Positions 31,070 through 38,581 of a DNA stretch of 40,192 nucleotides are shown here, piece by piece. The notes beneath the pieces were generated by a model. It saw only the letters and a program-made list of their open reading frames with translations, searched no databases and was not told the DNA's origin. This stretch comes from Streptomyces chattanoogensis. GTDB taxonomy: Bacteria; Actinomycetota; Actinomycetes; Streptomycetales; Streptomycetaceae. Within the stretch, counting starts at the first letter, position 1. Each line of letters opens with the position of its first letter. Location of the stretch: the NCBI RefSeq assembly GCF_001294335.1, contig NZ_LGKG01000170.1, positions 1 to 40,192 on the forward strand, read 5' to 3'. The position numbers were made by a program, and so were the translations under genes.

Positions 31070-31897
31070 GTGACCACGCAAGAGTCGCTGCGGCCCCAGT
31101 CCCTCATGCTGACGTTCCTGGGTGACCAGGTGCTCGGGCAGGACGTCTGGGTGTCCTCGGGCAGCATCATCGACGTCTTCGCCCGCGCCGGGATCGGCGA
31201 GCAGGCGACGCGCTCGACGCTGACCCGCATGGTGAACCGCGGCCTGCTGCACCGTCGGCGCGAGGGCCGTCGGATGTACTTCGGGCTGACCGAGCGCTCG
31301 GTGGCCGTGCTGCGGGACGGCGAGCGGCGCATCTGGGGCACCGGTGCGGTCAACCGGCAGTGGGACGGCACCTGGACGCTGCTCGGCTTCTCGCTGCCCG
31401 AGTCCTGGCAGCGCCAGCGCCACGACCTGCGCGCAAAGCTCACCTGGAGCGGTTTCGGCCCGCTGTTCAGCGGTCTGTGGATCGCCCCCGGCACGGTCGA
31501 GGTGTCGTCGTTGGTGGCGGAACTCGGCCTGTCCGCCCATGTGAAGGTCTTCCGTGCGCACGCCGACGCCGGCCTGGACATCGGCGCGATGATCGAGGAG
31601 ACCTGGGAGCTGTCCGAACTGGCGGAGCGCTACGAGGCGTTCATACGGAGCTGGCAGCCGTGGGAGACCCGGCTGCCGGACGCCGACGACGCCCTCGCCC
31701 TGCGGCTGCGGTTGCAGGCGGAGTGGCTGCAGGTCATCCGGCACGATCCCCGGCTGCCGGTCGCGCATCTGCCGGACGGCTGGCCGGCGGAGCGCGCCGA
31801 GAAGACGTTCCGGGCGGTGTACGACCGGCTCGCGCCGCTCGCGCAGGACGCCTCGGAACGTCTTCTCGACGTGGTGCCCGTACGGGAATCCGCCTGA
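31070..31897 (+). CDS. PaaX-family transcriptional regulator
   Basis: A 275-residue PaaX-type repressor. The N-terminal winged helix is ATRSTLTRMVNRGLLHRRRE, followed by GRRMYFGLTERS, a central ferredoxin-like domain (WTLLGFSLPESWQRQRHDLR) and a C-terminal helical domain (SWQPWETRLPDADD). PaaX proteins repress phenylacetate and other CoA-dependent catabolic genes in response to aryl-CoA or acyl-CoA thioesters. TACGGT at 31056-31061 followed seven bases later by GTG 31070 suggests a leaderless transcript; GTG 31061 is the alternative. It converges on the MaoC gene with only six bases between stops. The neighbouring acyl-CoA synthetase operon is its obvious target. Confidence 0.85.
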   Translation: MTTQESLRPQSLMLTFLGDQVLGQDVWVSSGSIIDVFARAGIGEQATRSTLTRMVNRGLLHRRREGRRMYFGLTERSVAVLRDGERRIWGTGAVNRQWDGTWTLLGFSLPESWQRQRHDLRAKLTWSGFGPLFSGLWIAPGTVEVSSLVAELGLSAHVKVFRAHADAGLDIGAMIEETWELSELAERYEAFIRSWQPWETRLPDADDALALRLRLQAEWLQVIRHDPRLPVAHLPDGWPAERAEKTFRAVYDRLAPLAQDASERLLDVVPVRESA

Positions 31898-31903
31898 CGT
31901 GCG

Positions 31904-32359
31904 TCAGGCGTAGAAGCGGGACAGGCTCTGCAGCACGGCCGCGGGCTTGGTTTGGCCCTCGATCTCGATCGTGCCGTCGACGGTGATCTGCACACCGCCG
32001 GGTACGTCCTCGACCGCGCCCAGCTTCCCGACCAGCCGGATCCTCGACCCGACCGTCACCGGCGCCGGGAAACGCACCTTGTTGAGACCGTAGTTGACCT
32101 TCGTCGCGACGCCCTGGACGTCCAGGAGCTCGGTGAACAGGGGGATGAAGAGGGAGAGGGTGAGGTAGCCGTGCGCGATGGGGGCGCCGAACGGACCGTC
32201 CGCGGCGCGTTCGGGGTCCACATGGATCCACTGGTGGTCGCCGGTCGCGTCGGCGAAGGTGTGGATGCGCTCCTGGGTGATCTCGATCCACTCACCGGTG
32301 CCCAGGTCGCTCCCGGCGAGCCCCTTCAGTTCGTCAACGCCATGGACGGTGATGCTCAT
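31904..32359 (-). CDS. MaoC-like dehydratase (hotdog fold)
   Basis: The 151-residue protein matches single-domain MaoC/R-hydratase enzymes: FADATGDHQWIHVDPERA contains the Asp-x4-His hydratase motif, followed by GPFGAPIAHGYLTLSLF. It should hydrate a trans-enoyl-CoA or dehydrate a 3-hydroxyacyl-CoA. It is the last gene of the four-gene minus-strand operon that starts with the SDR, which could supply the 3-hydroxyacyl-CoA oxidation step. ATG 32359 has GAGGAA seven bases upstream. A tandem repeat separates it from the acyl-CoA synthetase. Confidence 0.87.
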   Translation of the reverse strand: MSITVHGVDELKGLAGSDLGTGEWIEITQERIHTFADATGDHQWIHVDPERAADGPFGAPIAHGYLTLSLFIPLFTELLDVQGVATKVNYGLNKVRFPAPVTVGSRIRLVGKLGAVEDVPGGVQITVDGTIEIEGQTKPAAVLQSLSRFYA

Positions 32360-32374
32360 CTGCCGTTCCTCACT

Positions 32375-32454
32375 TGGGGGTTGCTGTACTTGGGAGATGT
32401 CGCGCTTGGGAGTTGCCGCACTGAGGAGTTGCCGCACTCAGGGGTTGCTGCCGT
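32375..32454. repeat. 16-bp tandem repeat x5 between acyl-CoA synthetase and MaoC
   Basis: Five degenerate 16-bp units (starts 32375, 32391, 32407, 32423, 32439) approximate TGGGAGTTGCCGCACT. Units 4 and 5 run over the stop codon and last codons of the acyl-CoA synthetase gene. Confidence 0.85.
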
Positions 32455-33931
32455 ACCGGGCCCGCACCCGGGCTTTGAGGAGCTTTCCGGAGGCGGTGCG
32501 CGGGAGTCCGTCCGCGACCACCACCGACTTCGGGATCTTGTACTTGGCGAGGCGGCCGGCCAGTGAGGCCAGCACCTCGCCGGGGTCCACCGAGGCGCCC
32601 TCGCGGGCCACCACGACCGCGCGCGGCGCTTCGCCCCATGTGGCGTCCGGCACGCCGATGACGGCGCATTCGACGATGTCCGGATGGGCCAGGAGCAGGT
32701 CCTCGATCTCGGCGGGGTAGATGTTCTCGCCGCCCGAGATGATCATGTCCTTGATCCGGTCGACGACGAAGAGGTAGCCGTCCTCGTCGATCCGGGCGGC
32801 GTCCCCGGTGCGGAACCAGCCGTCCGCGAAGGAGGCGGCCGTCTCCTCGGGCAGTCCCCAGTAACCGGGCATGACGTGCGGCCCGCGCACGACGACCTCG
32901 CCGGTCTCGCCGACGTCGACCGGCGTGAGGTCCGGCCGCACGACCCGTACGTCGCTGAAGAAGTGCGGCACCCCGGCCGAACCCGCCTTGCCGGCCGCAT
33001 GCTCGGCGTCCAGGAACAGGGCCCCGGGCGCCGCCTCGGTCATGCCGTACCCCTGGAGGAAGGTGAGCCCGCGCTCCTGGTACGTGGCGATGAGCGGCGT
33101 CGGGACCGGTGAACCGCCGCAGTGCAGGATCCGCAGCGAGGACAGGTCCGCGTCCGCCCAGCGCGGATGCCGTGCCACCTGGTCGAACATCGTCGGGACC
33201 CCGAACATGAAGGTGATCCGGTGCCGTTCGATCAGATCGAAAGTGGCGTTGGGGTCGAAGGACTCGGCCAGGACGCAGGTGCCACCCTTCAGCAGCACGG
33301 GCAGGGTGAGCATGTTCAGCCCGGCCGTGTGGAACAACGGCGCGGAGACCAGGGCGCGTTCGTCGGCGGCGAGGTCGGTGTCGACGAGGACGTTGAGGGC
33401 GTTCCAGGTCAGGTTGGCGTGGGTGAGCATGGCGCCCTTGGGACGGCCGGTGGTCCCCGAGGTGTACATGATGATGCAGGTGTCGTCGGGGGTGACCGTC
33501 TCGTCGACCGACACTTTCGGAGCCCCGGCGAGCGCCTTCTCGTATGCGGCGCCGACCTCGAGGTGTGTCCGGACGTCGGTGCTTCCGGGCGGTCCGGCGT
33601 GCGCAGGGCCGTGGATGAGGACCTTGGCGCCCGAGTCGTCGAGCTGGTAAGCGATCTCGGGAGCCGCGAGGCGGGTGTTGAGCGGGACGAAGACCGCGCC
33701 GAGGGTGCCCGCGGCGAACAGGGTCTCCAGGTAGGAGGGGTGGTTGGGGCCGAGGTAGGCGATCCGGTCGCCGCGCCGGACGCCCCGGGCGCGCAGGGCG
33801 TGGGCGAGGCGGGTGGTGCGCTCGTACAGCTCGGCGTACGTGACGGTGGTGCCGTGGTGGATCAGGGCCGTGCGGTGCGGGGTCTTGCGGGCCCGGCGTG
33901 CGGGCCACGACCCCAGTCCCTCATTGCGCAT
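32438..33931 (-). CDS. Long-chain-type acyl-CoA synthetase
   Basis: This 497-residue ANL enzyme has the P-loop IIMYTSGTTGRPKGAMLTHA (about 152-171), GYGMTEAAPG as adenine motif, WFRTGDAARIDEDGYLF, the hinge DRIKDMIISGGENIYP and the C-terminal catalytic lysine in RTASGKLLKARV. It forms acyl-CoA from a fatty or aromatic acid, ATP and CoA. ATG 33931 has AAGGGG overlapping the stop of the amidohydrolase gene ten bases upstream. With SDR, MaoC and amidohydrolase it forms a CoA-type degradation operon bounded by PaaX and MarR regulators. The acid substrate is unknown. Confidence 0.88.
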   Translation of the reverse strand: MRNEGLGSWPARRARKTPHRTALIHHGTTVTYAELYERTTRLAHALRARGVRRGDRIAYLGPNHPSYLETLFAAGTLGAVFVPLNTRLAAPEIAYQLDDSGAKVLIHGPAHAGPPGSTDVRTHLEVGAAYEKALAGAPKVSVDETVTPDDTCIIMYTSGTTGRPKGAMLTHANLTWNALNVLVDTDLAADERALVSAPLFHTAGLNMLTLPVLLKGGTCVLAESFDPNATFDLIERHRITFMFGVPTMFDQVARHPRWADADLSSLRILHCGGSPVPTPLIATYQERGLTFLQGYGMTEAAPGALFLDAEHAAGKAGSAGVPHFFSDVRVVRPDLTPVDVGETGEVVVRGPHVMPGYWGLPEETAASFADGWFRTGDAARIDEDGYLFVVDRIKDMIISGGENIYPAEIEDLLLAHPDIVECAVIGVPDATWGEAPRAVVVAREGASVDPGEVLASLAGRLAKYKIPKSVVVADGLPRTASGKLLKARVRARYGSNP

Positions 33932-33941
33932 CTGACGCCCC

Positions 33942-34817
33942 TTACGGTGTGGTCAGCCCGAGCAGCCGGGCGGCGTTCTCCTTGAGGATCTTCGGCCTGA
34001 CCTCGTCCTTGACCGGCAGCTGGGCGAAGTCGGCGAGCCAGCGGTCCGGGGTGAGGACGGGGAAGTCGGAGCCGAAGAGGACCTTGTCCTTGAGCAGCGT
34101 GTTCGCGTACTGCACCAGTTGCGGCGGGAAGTACTTCGGCGACCAGCCGGACAGATCGATGTGCACACCCGGCTTGTGGGTGGCCACGGCGAGGGCCTCG
34201 TCCTGCCAGGGGAAGGACGGGTGCGCCAGGATGATCTTCAGCTGCGGGAAGTCGGCGGCGACGTCGTCCACGTACAGGGGGTTGGAGTACTTGAGCCGGA
34301 TGCCGCCCCCGCCGGGCACGCCCGCGCCGATGCCGGTCTGGCCGGTGTGGAACAGGGCGATGGTGCCGGTCTCCTCGATGACCTCGTACAACGCGTATGC
34401 CACCGCGCGGTCGTTGGGGAAGAAGCCCTGGATGCTGGGGTGGAACTTGAAGCCCTTCACCCCGTACTCGTCCACCAGCCGCCGGGCCTGCCGCACGCCG
34501 GCCTTCCCGCGGAAGGGGTCGAGGGAGGCGAAGGGGATCAGGACGTCGGAGTGGGCCGCGGCGGCCTCGGCGACCTCCTCGTTCGGGACGGGTGTGGTGC
34601 CGGTGGCGGACTCGGCGTCCACCGTGAAGATCACCGCGGCCATCCGGCGCTCGCGGTAGTAGGCGGCCGTCTCCTCCAGGGTCGGCTTCCGCTTGCCCTC
34701 GACCTTGAAATAGGCGGAGGAGGCGTCGTGCAGGTCGTCGTCCAGGGAGGAGTGGCCCTTGGAGGACACTTCCGCGTGGGTGTGCACGTCGATCGCGGTC
34801 AGGTCGTCGACGTTCAT
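33942..34817 (-). CDS. Amidohydrolase-2 family protein (ACMSD-like)
   Basis: A 291-residue metal-dependent TIM-barrel protein. AIDVHTHAEV at about 8-17 supplies the His-x-His metal ligands. GVKGFKFHPSIQGFFPND, a catalytic His in ILAHPSFPWQDEAL, and the essential Asp in LFGSDFPVLTPDRW follow in family order. Amidohydrolase-2 (PF04909) enzymes are decarboxylases or hydrolases of carboxylates; several act in aromatic-ring breakdown. ATG 34817 shares one base with the SDR stop (TGATG) and has GGAGG four bases upstream, so translation is coupled. The substrate is probably an intermediate between SDR and CoA-ligase steps, or a ring-cleavage acid. Confidence 0.82.
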   Translation of the reverse strand: MNVDDLTAIDVHTHAEVSSKGHSSLDDDLHDASSAYFKVEGKRKPTLEETAAYYRERRMAAVIFTVDAESATGTTPVPNEEVAEAAAAHSDVLIPFASLDPFRGKAGVRQARRLVDEYGVKGFKFHPSIQGFFPNDRAVAYALYEVIEETGTIALFHTGQTGIGAGVPGGGGIRLKYSNPLYVDDVAADFPQLKIILAHPSFPWQDEALAVATHKPGVHIDLSGWSPKYFPPQLVQYANTLLKDKVLFGSDFPVLTPDRWLADFAQLPVKDEVRPKILKENAARLLGLTTP

Positions 34818-35734
34818 CACGCCTCCGGAATGCGGGGCGCGGGAATGCCCACCGTCTGCGGCTCGGCGCCGACCGAGGTGTGCCAGGCATCGGCGAGGGT
34901 GCCGGCGGTCCAGCCTCCGTCGGCGTAGGCGGACGTGACCTCCTGCGGATGCGACCAGAGGGACAGCTTGTCGCCGCCGATGCCGATGGCCTGGCCGGTG
35001 ATGCCACGCGCCGCCTCGGAGGCGAGGAAGGGCACGAGGGCCGCGCAGTCCTCGGGGGTGCCGAAGCCCTCGCCCTTGCGCAGGAAGCCGGGCAGCGGCG
35101 CGCCGTTCCTCATGGCCTCGATGTACGGCGCGAAGGCGGGGATGGTCTCGGTCATGGCCGTCGCGGCGACCGGCACGATCGCGTTGACGGTGATGCCTGC
35201 GCGGCCCAGCTCCATCGACCAGGTACGGGCCATCGCGGCGATACCGGCCTTGGCGGCGGCGTAGTTGGTCTGCCCGAAGTTGCCGCGCTGCCCGGCCGGG
35301 GAGCCGACCAGGACCAGGGTGCCGCCCTCGCCCTGTTCGCGCATGCGGACGGCGGCGGCCCGGGCACAGGTGAAGGTGCCCCTGAGGTGGGTGGTGACCA
35401 CGGCGTCGAAGTCCTCGTCGGTCATCTTCCACAGCACCCTGTCGCGCAGGATGCCGGCGTTGGTGACCAGGACGTCGAGCCGGCCGAATGCCTGGACGGC
35501 GCGGGCGACCAGCCGGTCGGCGGCCTCGGCGGTGCCGACCGGGACCACCTCGGCGACGGCGGTGCCGCCGGCCTCGGCGATGGACTTCACGGCCTGTTCG
35601 GCCACGGCCTCGTCGACGTCGTTGACGACCACCGAGGCGCCGTGGGCGGCGAGGGCATGGGCGTAGGCGAGGCCGAGGCCCCGGCCGCCGCCGGTGACGA
35701 CGGCGGCCTTGCCGGTGAGATCGATGGGGGGCAC
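34817..35734 (-). CDS. Short-chain dehydrogenase/reductase (3-hydroxyacyl-CoA type)
   Basis: The 305-residue SDR has the cofactor motif VVTGGGRGLGLAYAHAL, an Asp at the end of strand 2 (VVVNDVD, favouring NAD), NAGILRD, and the catalytic Ser-Tyr-Lys as VGSPAGQ with NYAAAKAGI. A C-terminal extension of about 50 residues follows the usual fold, as in peroxisomal multifunctional-enzyme-like bacterial SDRs. It probably oxidises a 3-hydroxyacyl-CoA or related alcohol. GTG 35734 has GAAGGGA about eight bases upstream. It is the first gene of the catabolic operon and divergent from marR across an AT-rich operator-like sequence. Confidence 0.87.
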   Translation of the reverse strand: MPPIDLTGKAAVVTGGGRGLGLAYAHALAAHGASVVVNDVDEAVAEQAVKSIAEAGGTAVAEVVPVGTAEAADRLVARAVQAFGRLDVLVTNAGILRDRVLWKMTDEDFDAVVTTHLRGTFTCARAAAVRMREQGEGGTLVLVGSPAGQRGNFGQTNYAAAKAGIAAMARTWSMELGRAGITVNAIVPVAATAMTETIPAFAPYIEAMRNGAPLPGFLRKGEGFGTPEDCAALVPFLASEAARGITGQAIGIGGDKLSLWSHPQEVTSAYADGGWTAGTLADAWHTSVGAEPQTVGIPAPRIPEA

Positions 35735-35815
35735 GTGCGGGTCCCTTCGGACGGGAACGGCTCGGGAGGCGGTGCGTCGGCATGGACGAGCACCGCCGAG
35801 ATCGAAGCTAAGAGC

Positions 35816-35838
35816 AATGATTGTTGTCGTCAATAGTT
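35816..35838. promoter_or_regulatory. AT-rich imperfect palindrome, probable MarR operator
   Basis: ATTG and CAAT arms with further A/T pairs at the outer ends form an imperfect 23-bp dyad, in a conspicuously AT-rich patch between the divergent SDR and marR genes. MarR proteins typically bind such dyads in their own divergent promoters. Confidence 0.5.
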
Positions 35839-36386
35839 GTTGGCGACCTTCGGATGCGGCATGCTGGGACCCACCAGCCGAGGAGACCGAGACCAGGGGG
35901 CCCGCCATCACCAGCCGGCACACGAAGAATCCGAGCCCGATCGACGCGGACGAGCCGTGGATGCGGGGGCTGCACGCGGACACCGGCTACCTCCTGTACC
36001 GGCTGGGCCTGCGCTCCGGGCAGCTGTTCAACGCCTCGCTCCAGGAGTCGGGCCTGCGCCTGCGTCACTACGCGCTCCTGCGGTTCCTCGCCACGTCGCG
36101 GGGCGCGCTCCAGCGCGAGCTGAGCAGCCGCCTCGGCTACGACCCGAGCGCGATCGTCGGCCTGGTCGACGACCTGGAGAAGCTGGACTTCGTCGAGCGG
36201 CGCCCCGCCCCCGACGACCGCCGCAGCCGGATCGTCGTCCTGACGGAGGGCGGTCGCACCTTCCTGCGCGACACCGACGAGGCGGGCCTGCGCGTGACGA
36301 ACGCACTGCTGGACCCGCTCGAGCCGGCCGAGCGGGAAACCCTGCACGCGCTGCTGCGGCGCATCGCGGAGGCCGGACTCGGCTGA
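35817..36386 (+). CDS. MarR-family transcriptional regulator
   Basis: The MarR fold is clear: LRSGQLFNASLQESGLRLRH, ALLRFLATSRGALQRELSSR, the recognition helix YDPSAIVGLVDDLEKLDFVE and the wing RRPAPDDRRSRIVVLTEGG, then a C-terminal dimerisation helix. The start is uncertain. ATG 35817 lies within the operator-like dyad, and ATG 35959 would remove the NPSPIDADEPW leader. A rare ATC at 35907, placed six bases after CAGGGGG, aligns with where I expect the homologues to begin. I give the longest frame (189 residues); the true product may be about 159. It is divergent from the SDR operon and probably represses it in response to a substrate or CoA thioester. Confidence 0.78.
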   Translation: MIVVVNSCWRPSDAACWDPPAEETETRGPAITSRHTKNPSPIDADEPWMRGLHADTGYLLYRLGLRSGQLFNASLQESGLRLRHYALLRFLATSRGALQRELSSRLGYDPSAIVGLVDDLEKLDFVERRPAPDDRRSRIVVLTEGGRTFLRDTDEAGLRVTNALLDPLEPAERETLHALLRRIAEAGLG

Positions 36387-36416
36387 CGGGGACGGCGGAA
36401 CGGGGCGGGCGACGCG

Positions 36417-37169
36417 TCAGCGCAGCACCACCACGGTCAGACTGGTGATGGCCAGCGCCGAACCGAGGGCCAGCACGGTCAGACGTCCATCGGGTGAGTA
36501 CACCGCAGACTGCCGCTCGTGTGCCACGGCGACGGCCGCGGTCGCGCCGCGCAGCAGGACACCCGCCACCACGGCCATCAGCACGGCGTGCGCGCCGTCC
36601 GGCAGCGGCACGGCTTCCGTGGCCAGGCCGCCGAGGAACGGGCTGATGCAGGCGAGGGTCAGCCACGGGGCGAGCCGCCGTCGGCCCCCGGCCTCCAACA
36701 GCGCGGTCAGCGCCAGACCTTCGCCGGCGGAGTGCACGACCAGGGCCGCGACGACCGGAACCGACGGGAGCAGCACAACCGTCATCCCTTCGAACGCCCG
36801 GTGCAGCACGAGTGCGACGGTGGTGCCCATTCCGTACGCCTGGCCGCCGCCTCCGAGCCGGCACAGCAGGGAGCCGCACACGGGCACCACGATGCATCCC
36901 GCGGCCGTCCCGGCGGGAACGGTCCACAGGGGCAGCCCGGCCTCCCGGGCCTCGCCGAGCGCATGCGGCAGGAGATCGAAAACCGCCAGGGCGAGCAGGG
37001 CCCCGCCGGCCGCGGGCAGCATCACGCCCCTGCGGTGGGGCCAGCGCCGTACCGACCAGGCACCGGCGAGGGTGCCGAGAACGATCAATGCAAGTCCGGC
37101 ATAGGCGGCGGGCCGGAAATCCAGTGGTGAGACAGCCAGCGGCATCCCGAAGGTCGCCGTATCGTTCAC
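36417..37169 (-). CDS. ZIP-family divalent metal transporter
   Basis: This 250-residue protein has about eight hydrophobic segments. The two ZIP metal-site helices carry HRAFEG (123-128) and HSAGEG (146-151), the usual His-x3-Glu pairs of transmembrane helices 4 and 5. The His-rich cytoplasmic loop of many ZIPs is very short here. Such proteins import zinc or iron down a gradient. GTG 37169 has GGAAGG about eight bases upstream; ATG 37145 is a poorer alternative. The gene stands alone, convergent with marR across 30 bp. No clear Zur or DmdR box was seen upstream. Confidence 0.82.
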   Translation of the reverse strand: MNDTATFGMPLAVSPLDFRPAAYAGLALIVLGTLAGAWSVRRWPHRRGVMLPAAGGALLALAVFDLLPHALGEAREAGLPLWTVPAGTAAGCIVVPVCGSLLCRLGGGGQAYGMGTTVALVLHRAFEGMTVVLLPSVPVVAALVVHSAGEGLALTALLEAGGRRRLAPWLTLACISPFLGGLATEAVPLPDGAHAVLMAVVAGVLLRGATAAVAVAHERQSAVYSPDGRLTVLALGSALAITSLTVVVLR

Positions 37170-37322
37170 CTCGATCACCTTCCAGTGACGGCGGCAATTC
37201 TCAGTACGCCATCCGACGGCGGTCGGGGACATCCCGGCTCCGCCATCCGGGTGACGGGGTGCCCGGCGCGGGGTCCGGTGTGAACGGCGGCCCTCCGCGG
37301 GTACGCGGGCGGCAGCACAAGC

Positions 37323-37357
37323 CGTCCGTCCGGGCACGGGTGGTGCCTGGACGGACG
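37323..37357 (-). terminator. Terminator hairpin after the tyrosinase remnant
   Basis: A 15-bp stem with one G-U-type pair (37323-37337 with 37343-37357) and a 5-base loop lies 15 bp beyond the stop of the remnant. Confidence 0.75.
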
Positions 37358-37372
37358 ACCGGGTGCGCGGGA

Positions 37373-37975
37373 TCAGCTCGTGCTCAGCGTCACCCGCTCG
37401 AACGTCGGCCTGGGGGCGGACGGTTCGGCGGCGAGTTCGGCGGTCAGCGGGGTGGACGGGGTGATGGCGACGGTGACGCCTCCCTGGGGCCACAGGCTCG
37501 CCGCCTGGAGCCGGCGGACCTGATCGGTGATGTCGTAGGTGACGTCCTGCCCGCCGTGGCCGGCGCCACCGGTCTCGACCGACCCGAAGAAGGAGATCCA
37601 GCCCACGAAGTAGGGGCTCTCGCCCGGTTCCCCCTCGGCATGGTCGAGGTAGATGCGGTACGGCGTATCGGGCGGCAGGTTGGTGCGCACACCCTCGACT
37701 GTCAGGAGCAGCCCCGACTCAGGAGGGTTGCCCTCGCTGAGCAGCCCCAGCGTCCGGCCGGCATCGTCGACCGGCTCCAGCGGCACCTCGGTCGGCCCCT
37801 GCAGACTGAGATCGTAGGAACTGTGGTGCACGGACGCCGCCAGGACCCGCGGCTCGGGGCCGGTCACCTGGAGCGGGACAGGGAGCACCACGGGGGTCCC
37901 CGATCCTTCGGTCAGCGACTCGTACGCGTAGCCGAGCGCATTTAGGTCGAGGAACGCGCTGTTCTTGGGCCTCGG
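37373..37975 (-). pseudogene. Tyrosinase-family C-terminal remnant
   Basis: About 200 codons remain open: NSAFLDLNALGYAYESL at the 5' end, then YRIYLDHAEG, SPYFVGWISFFGS and VTYDITDQVRRLQAAS. These match, in order, the segment after the second copper site and the C-terminal beta domain of tyrosinase/polyphenol-oxidase proteins. The whole copper-binding part (six histidines) is absent. Homology stops abruptly at about 37975, where the oppositely oriented hypothetical gene begins. The GTG at 37891 could start a 172-residue product, but it would lack the catalytic domain. I regard it as a truncated gene at a rearrangement junction. Confidence 0.6.
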
Positions 37976-38270
37976 AAAGCGCCTGCCTGAGTGCGCGTAC
38001 GACCACCAGGAGCGCTACTTCATCGAAGAGCTGACCTTCGCCGACGCGGAAGCGATCCTGGCGATGCTCCATGAGCTGTGTCCACACGTGGTCGACGGCC
38101 TGCTGCCGGTCTGGGTGCGCAACCTGGCCTACCGACTGGTGCTCCTGCAGCGACCGGACGAGCCGGGGCTGATGCGCGAGGCGGCCGAGAACCTGTGGCT
38201 GCACGGACCGGACTGGGACGATGTCGCAGACGAACTGAAGCGGCGGGCCGACGCGCTGGAAGCCGATTGA
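37965..38270 (+). CDS. Small acidic hypothetical protein
   Basis: This 101-residue protein begins KRLPECAYDHQERYFIEEL, continues FADAEAILAMLHELCPHVVD and ends in the acidic helix DVADELKRRADALEAD. Codon third positions and composition look like a genuine gene, and it is predicted largely helical. I recognise it only as a conserved hypothetical type in Streptomyces. TTG 37965 is the only start that keeps the N-terminus, without a clear ribosome binding site. The true 5' end may have been lost at the junction with the tyrosinase remnant. Confidence 0.6.
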   Translation: MGLGKRLPECAYDHQERYFIEELTFADAEAILAMLHELCPHVVDGLLPVWVRNLAYRLVLLQRPDEPGLMREAAENLWLHGPDWDDVADELKRRADALEAD

Positions 38271-38392
38271 GGTGTACCCACCGCGGCCAGAGGCGGGCGG
38301 CGGCCTCACCCTACGGTGTCTGCCCCACCGCGCGCCGTTGGCCGGCAACCGGCGGCAGTTCCTCCGGCGCCTGTTGAGCGACAACGCCGGTT

Positions 38393-38423
38393 GCGGGGCG
38401 CCCGCTCGTATCGAGCGCCCCGC
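38393..38423. terminator. GC-rich hairpin, possible terminator
   Basis: A 9-bp stem (38393-38401 with 38415-38423) with a 13-base loop lies about 125 bp after the hypothetical gene. The rest of the 311-bp gap to 38581 holds only the PHO-like box and a weak TAAGGT -10 element at 38532. Confidence 0.45.
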
Positions 38424-38480
38424 CGCGCGCCGTTCTTCATGAATTTCCCGCGGCGCGCGGCGGATCCGCGGGGAACCACC

Positions 38481-38502
38481 GTTCGCCTGTTCTTCATTCA
38501 CC
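38481..38502 (+). promoter_or_regulatory. PHO-box-like direct repeat
   Basis: Two 11-bp units begin GTTCGCC (38481) and CTTCATT (38492), each one mismatch from the Streptomyces PhoP core GTTCAYY and phased exactly 11 bp. They lie 80-100 bp upstream of the secreted phosphoesterase start, a known class of PhoP target. Confidence 0.45.
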
Positions 38503-38581
38503 GGACGCGGCCGATGCCACATGGCTGCTTCTAAGGTTGCGCCGTGCCGCCCCCCTCGTCACTTCTGTCCGGAGGACAGTC

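Noticed and set aside
38271..38581. Small open frames in both strands of this gap.
   Set aside because: They have no ribosome binding site, composition follows palindromic GC tracts, and none extends a recognisable protein.
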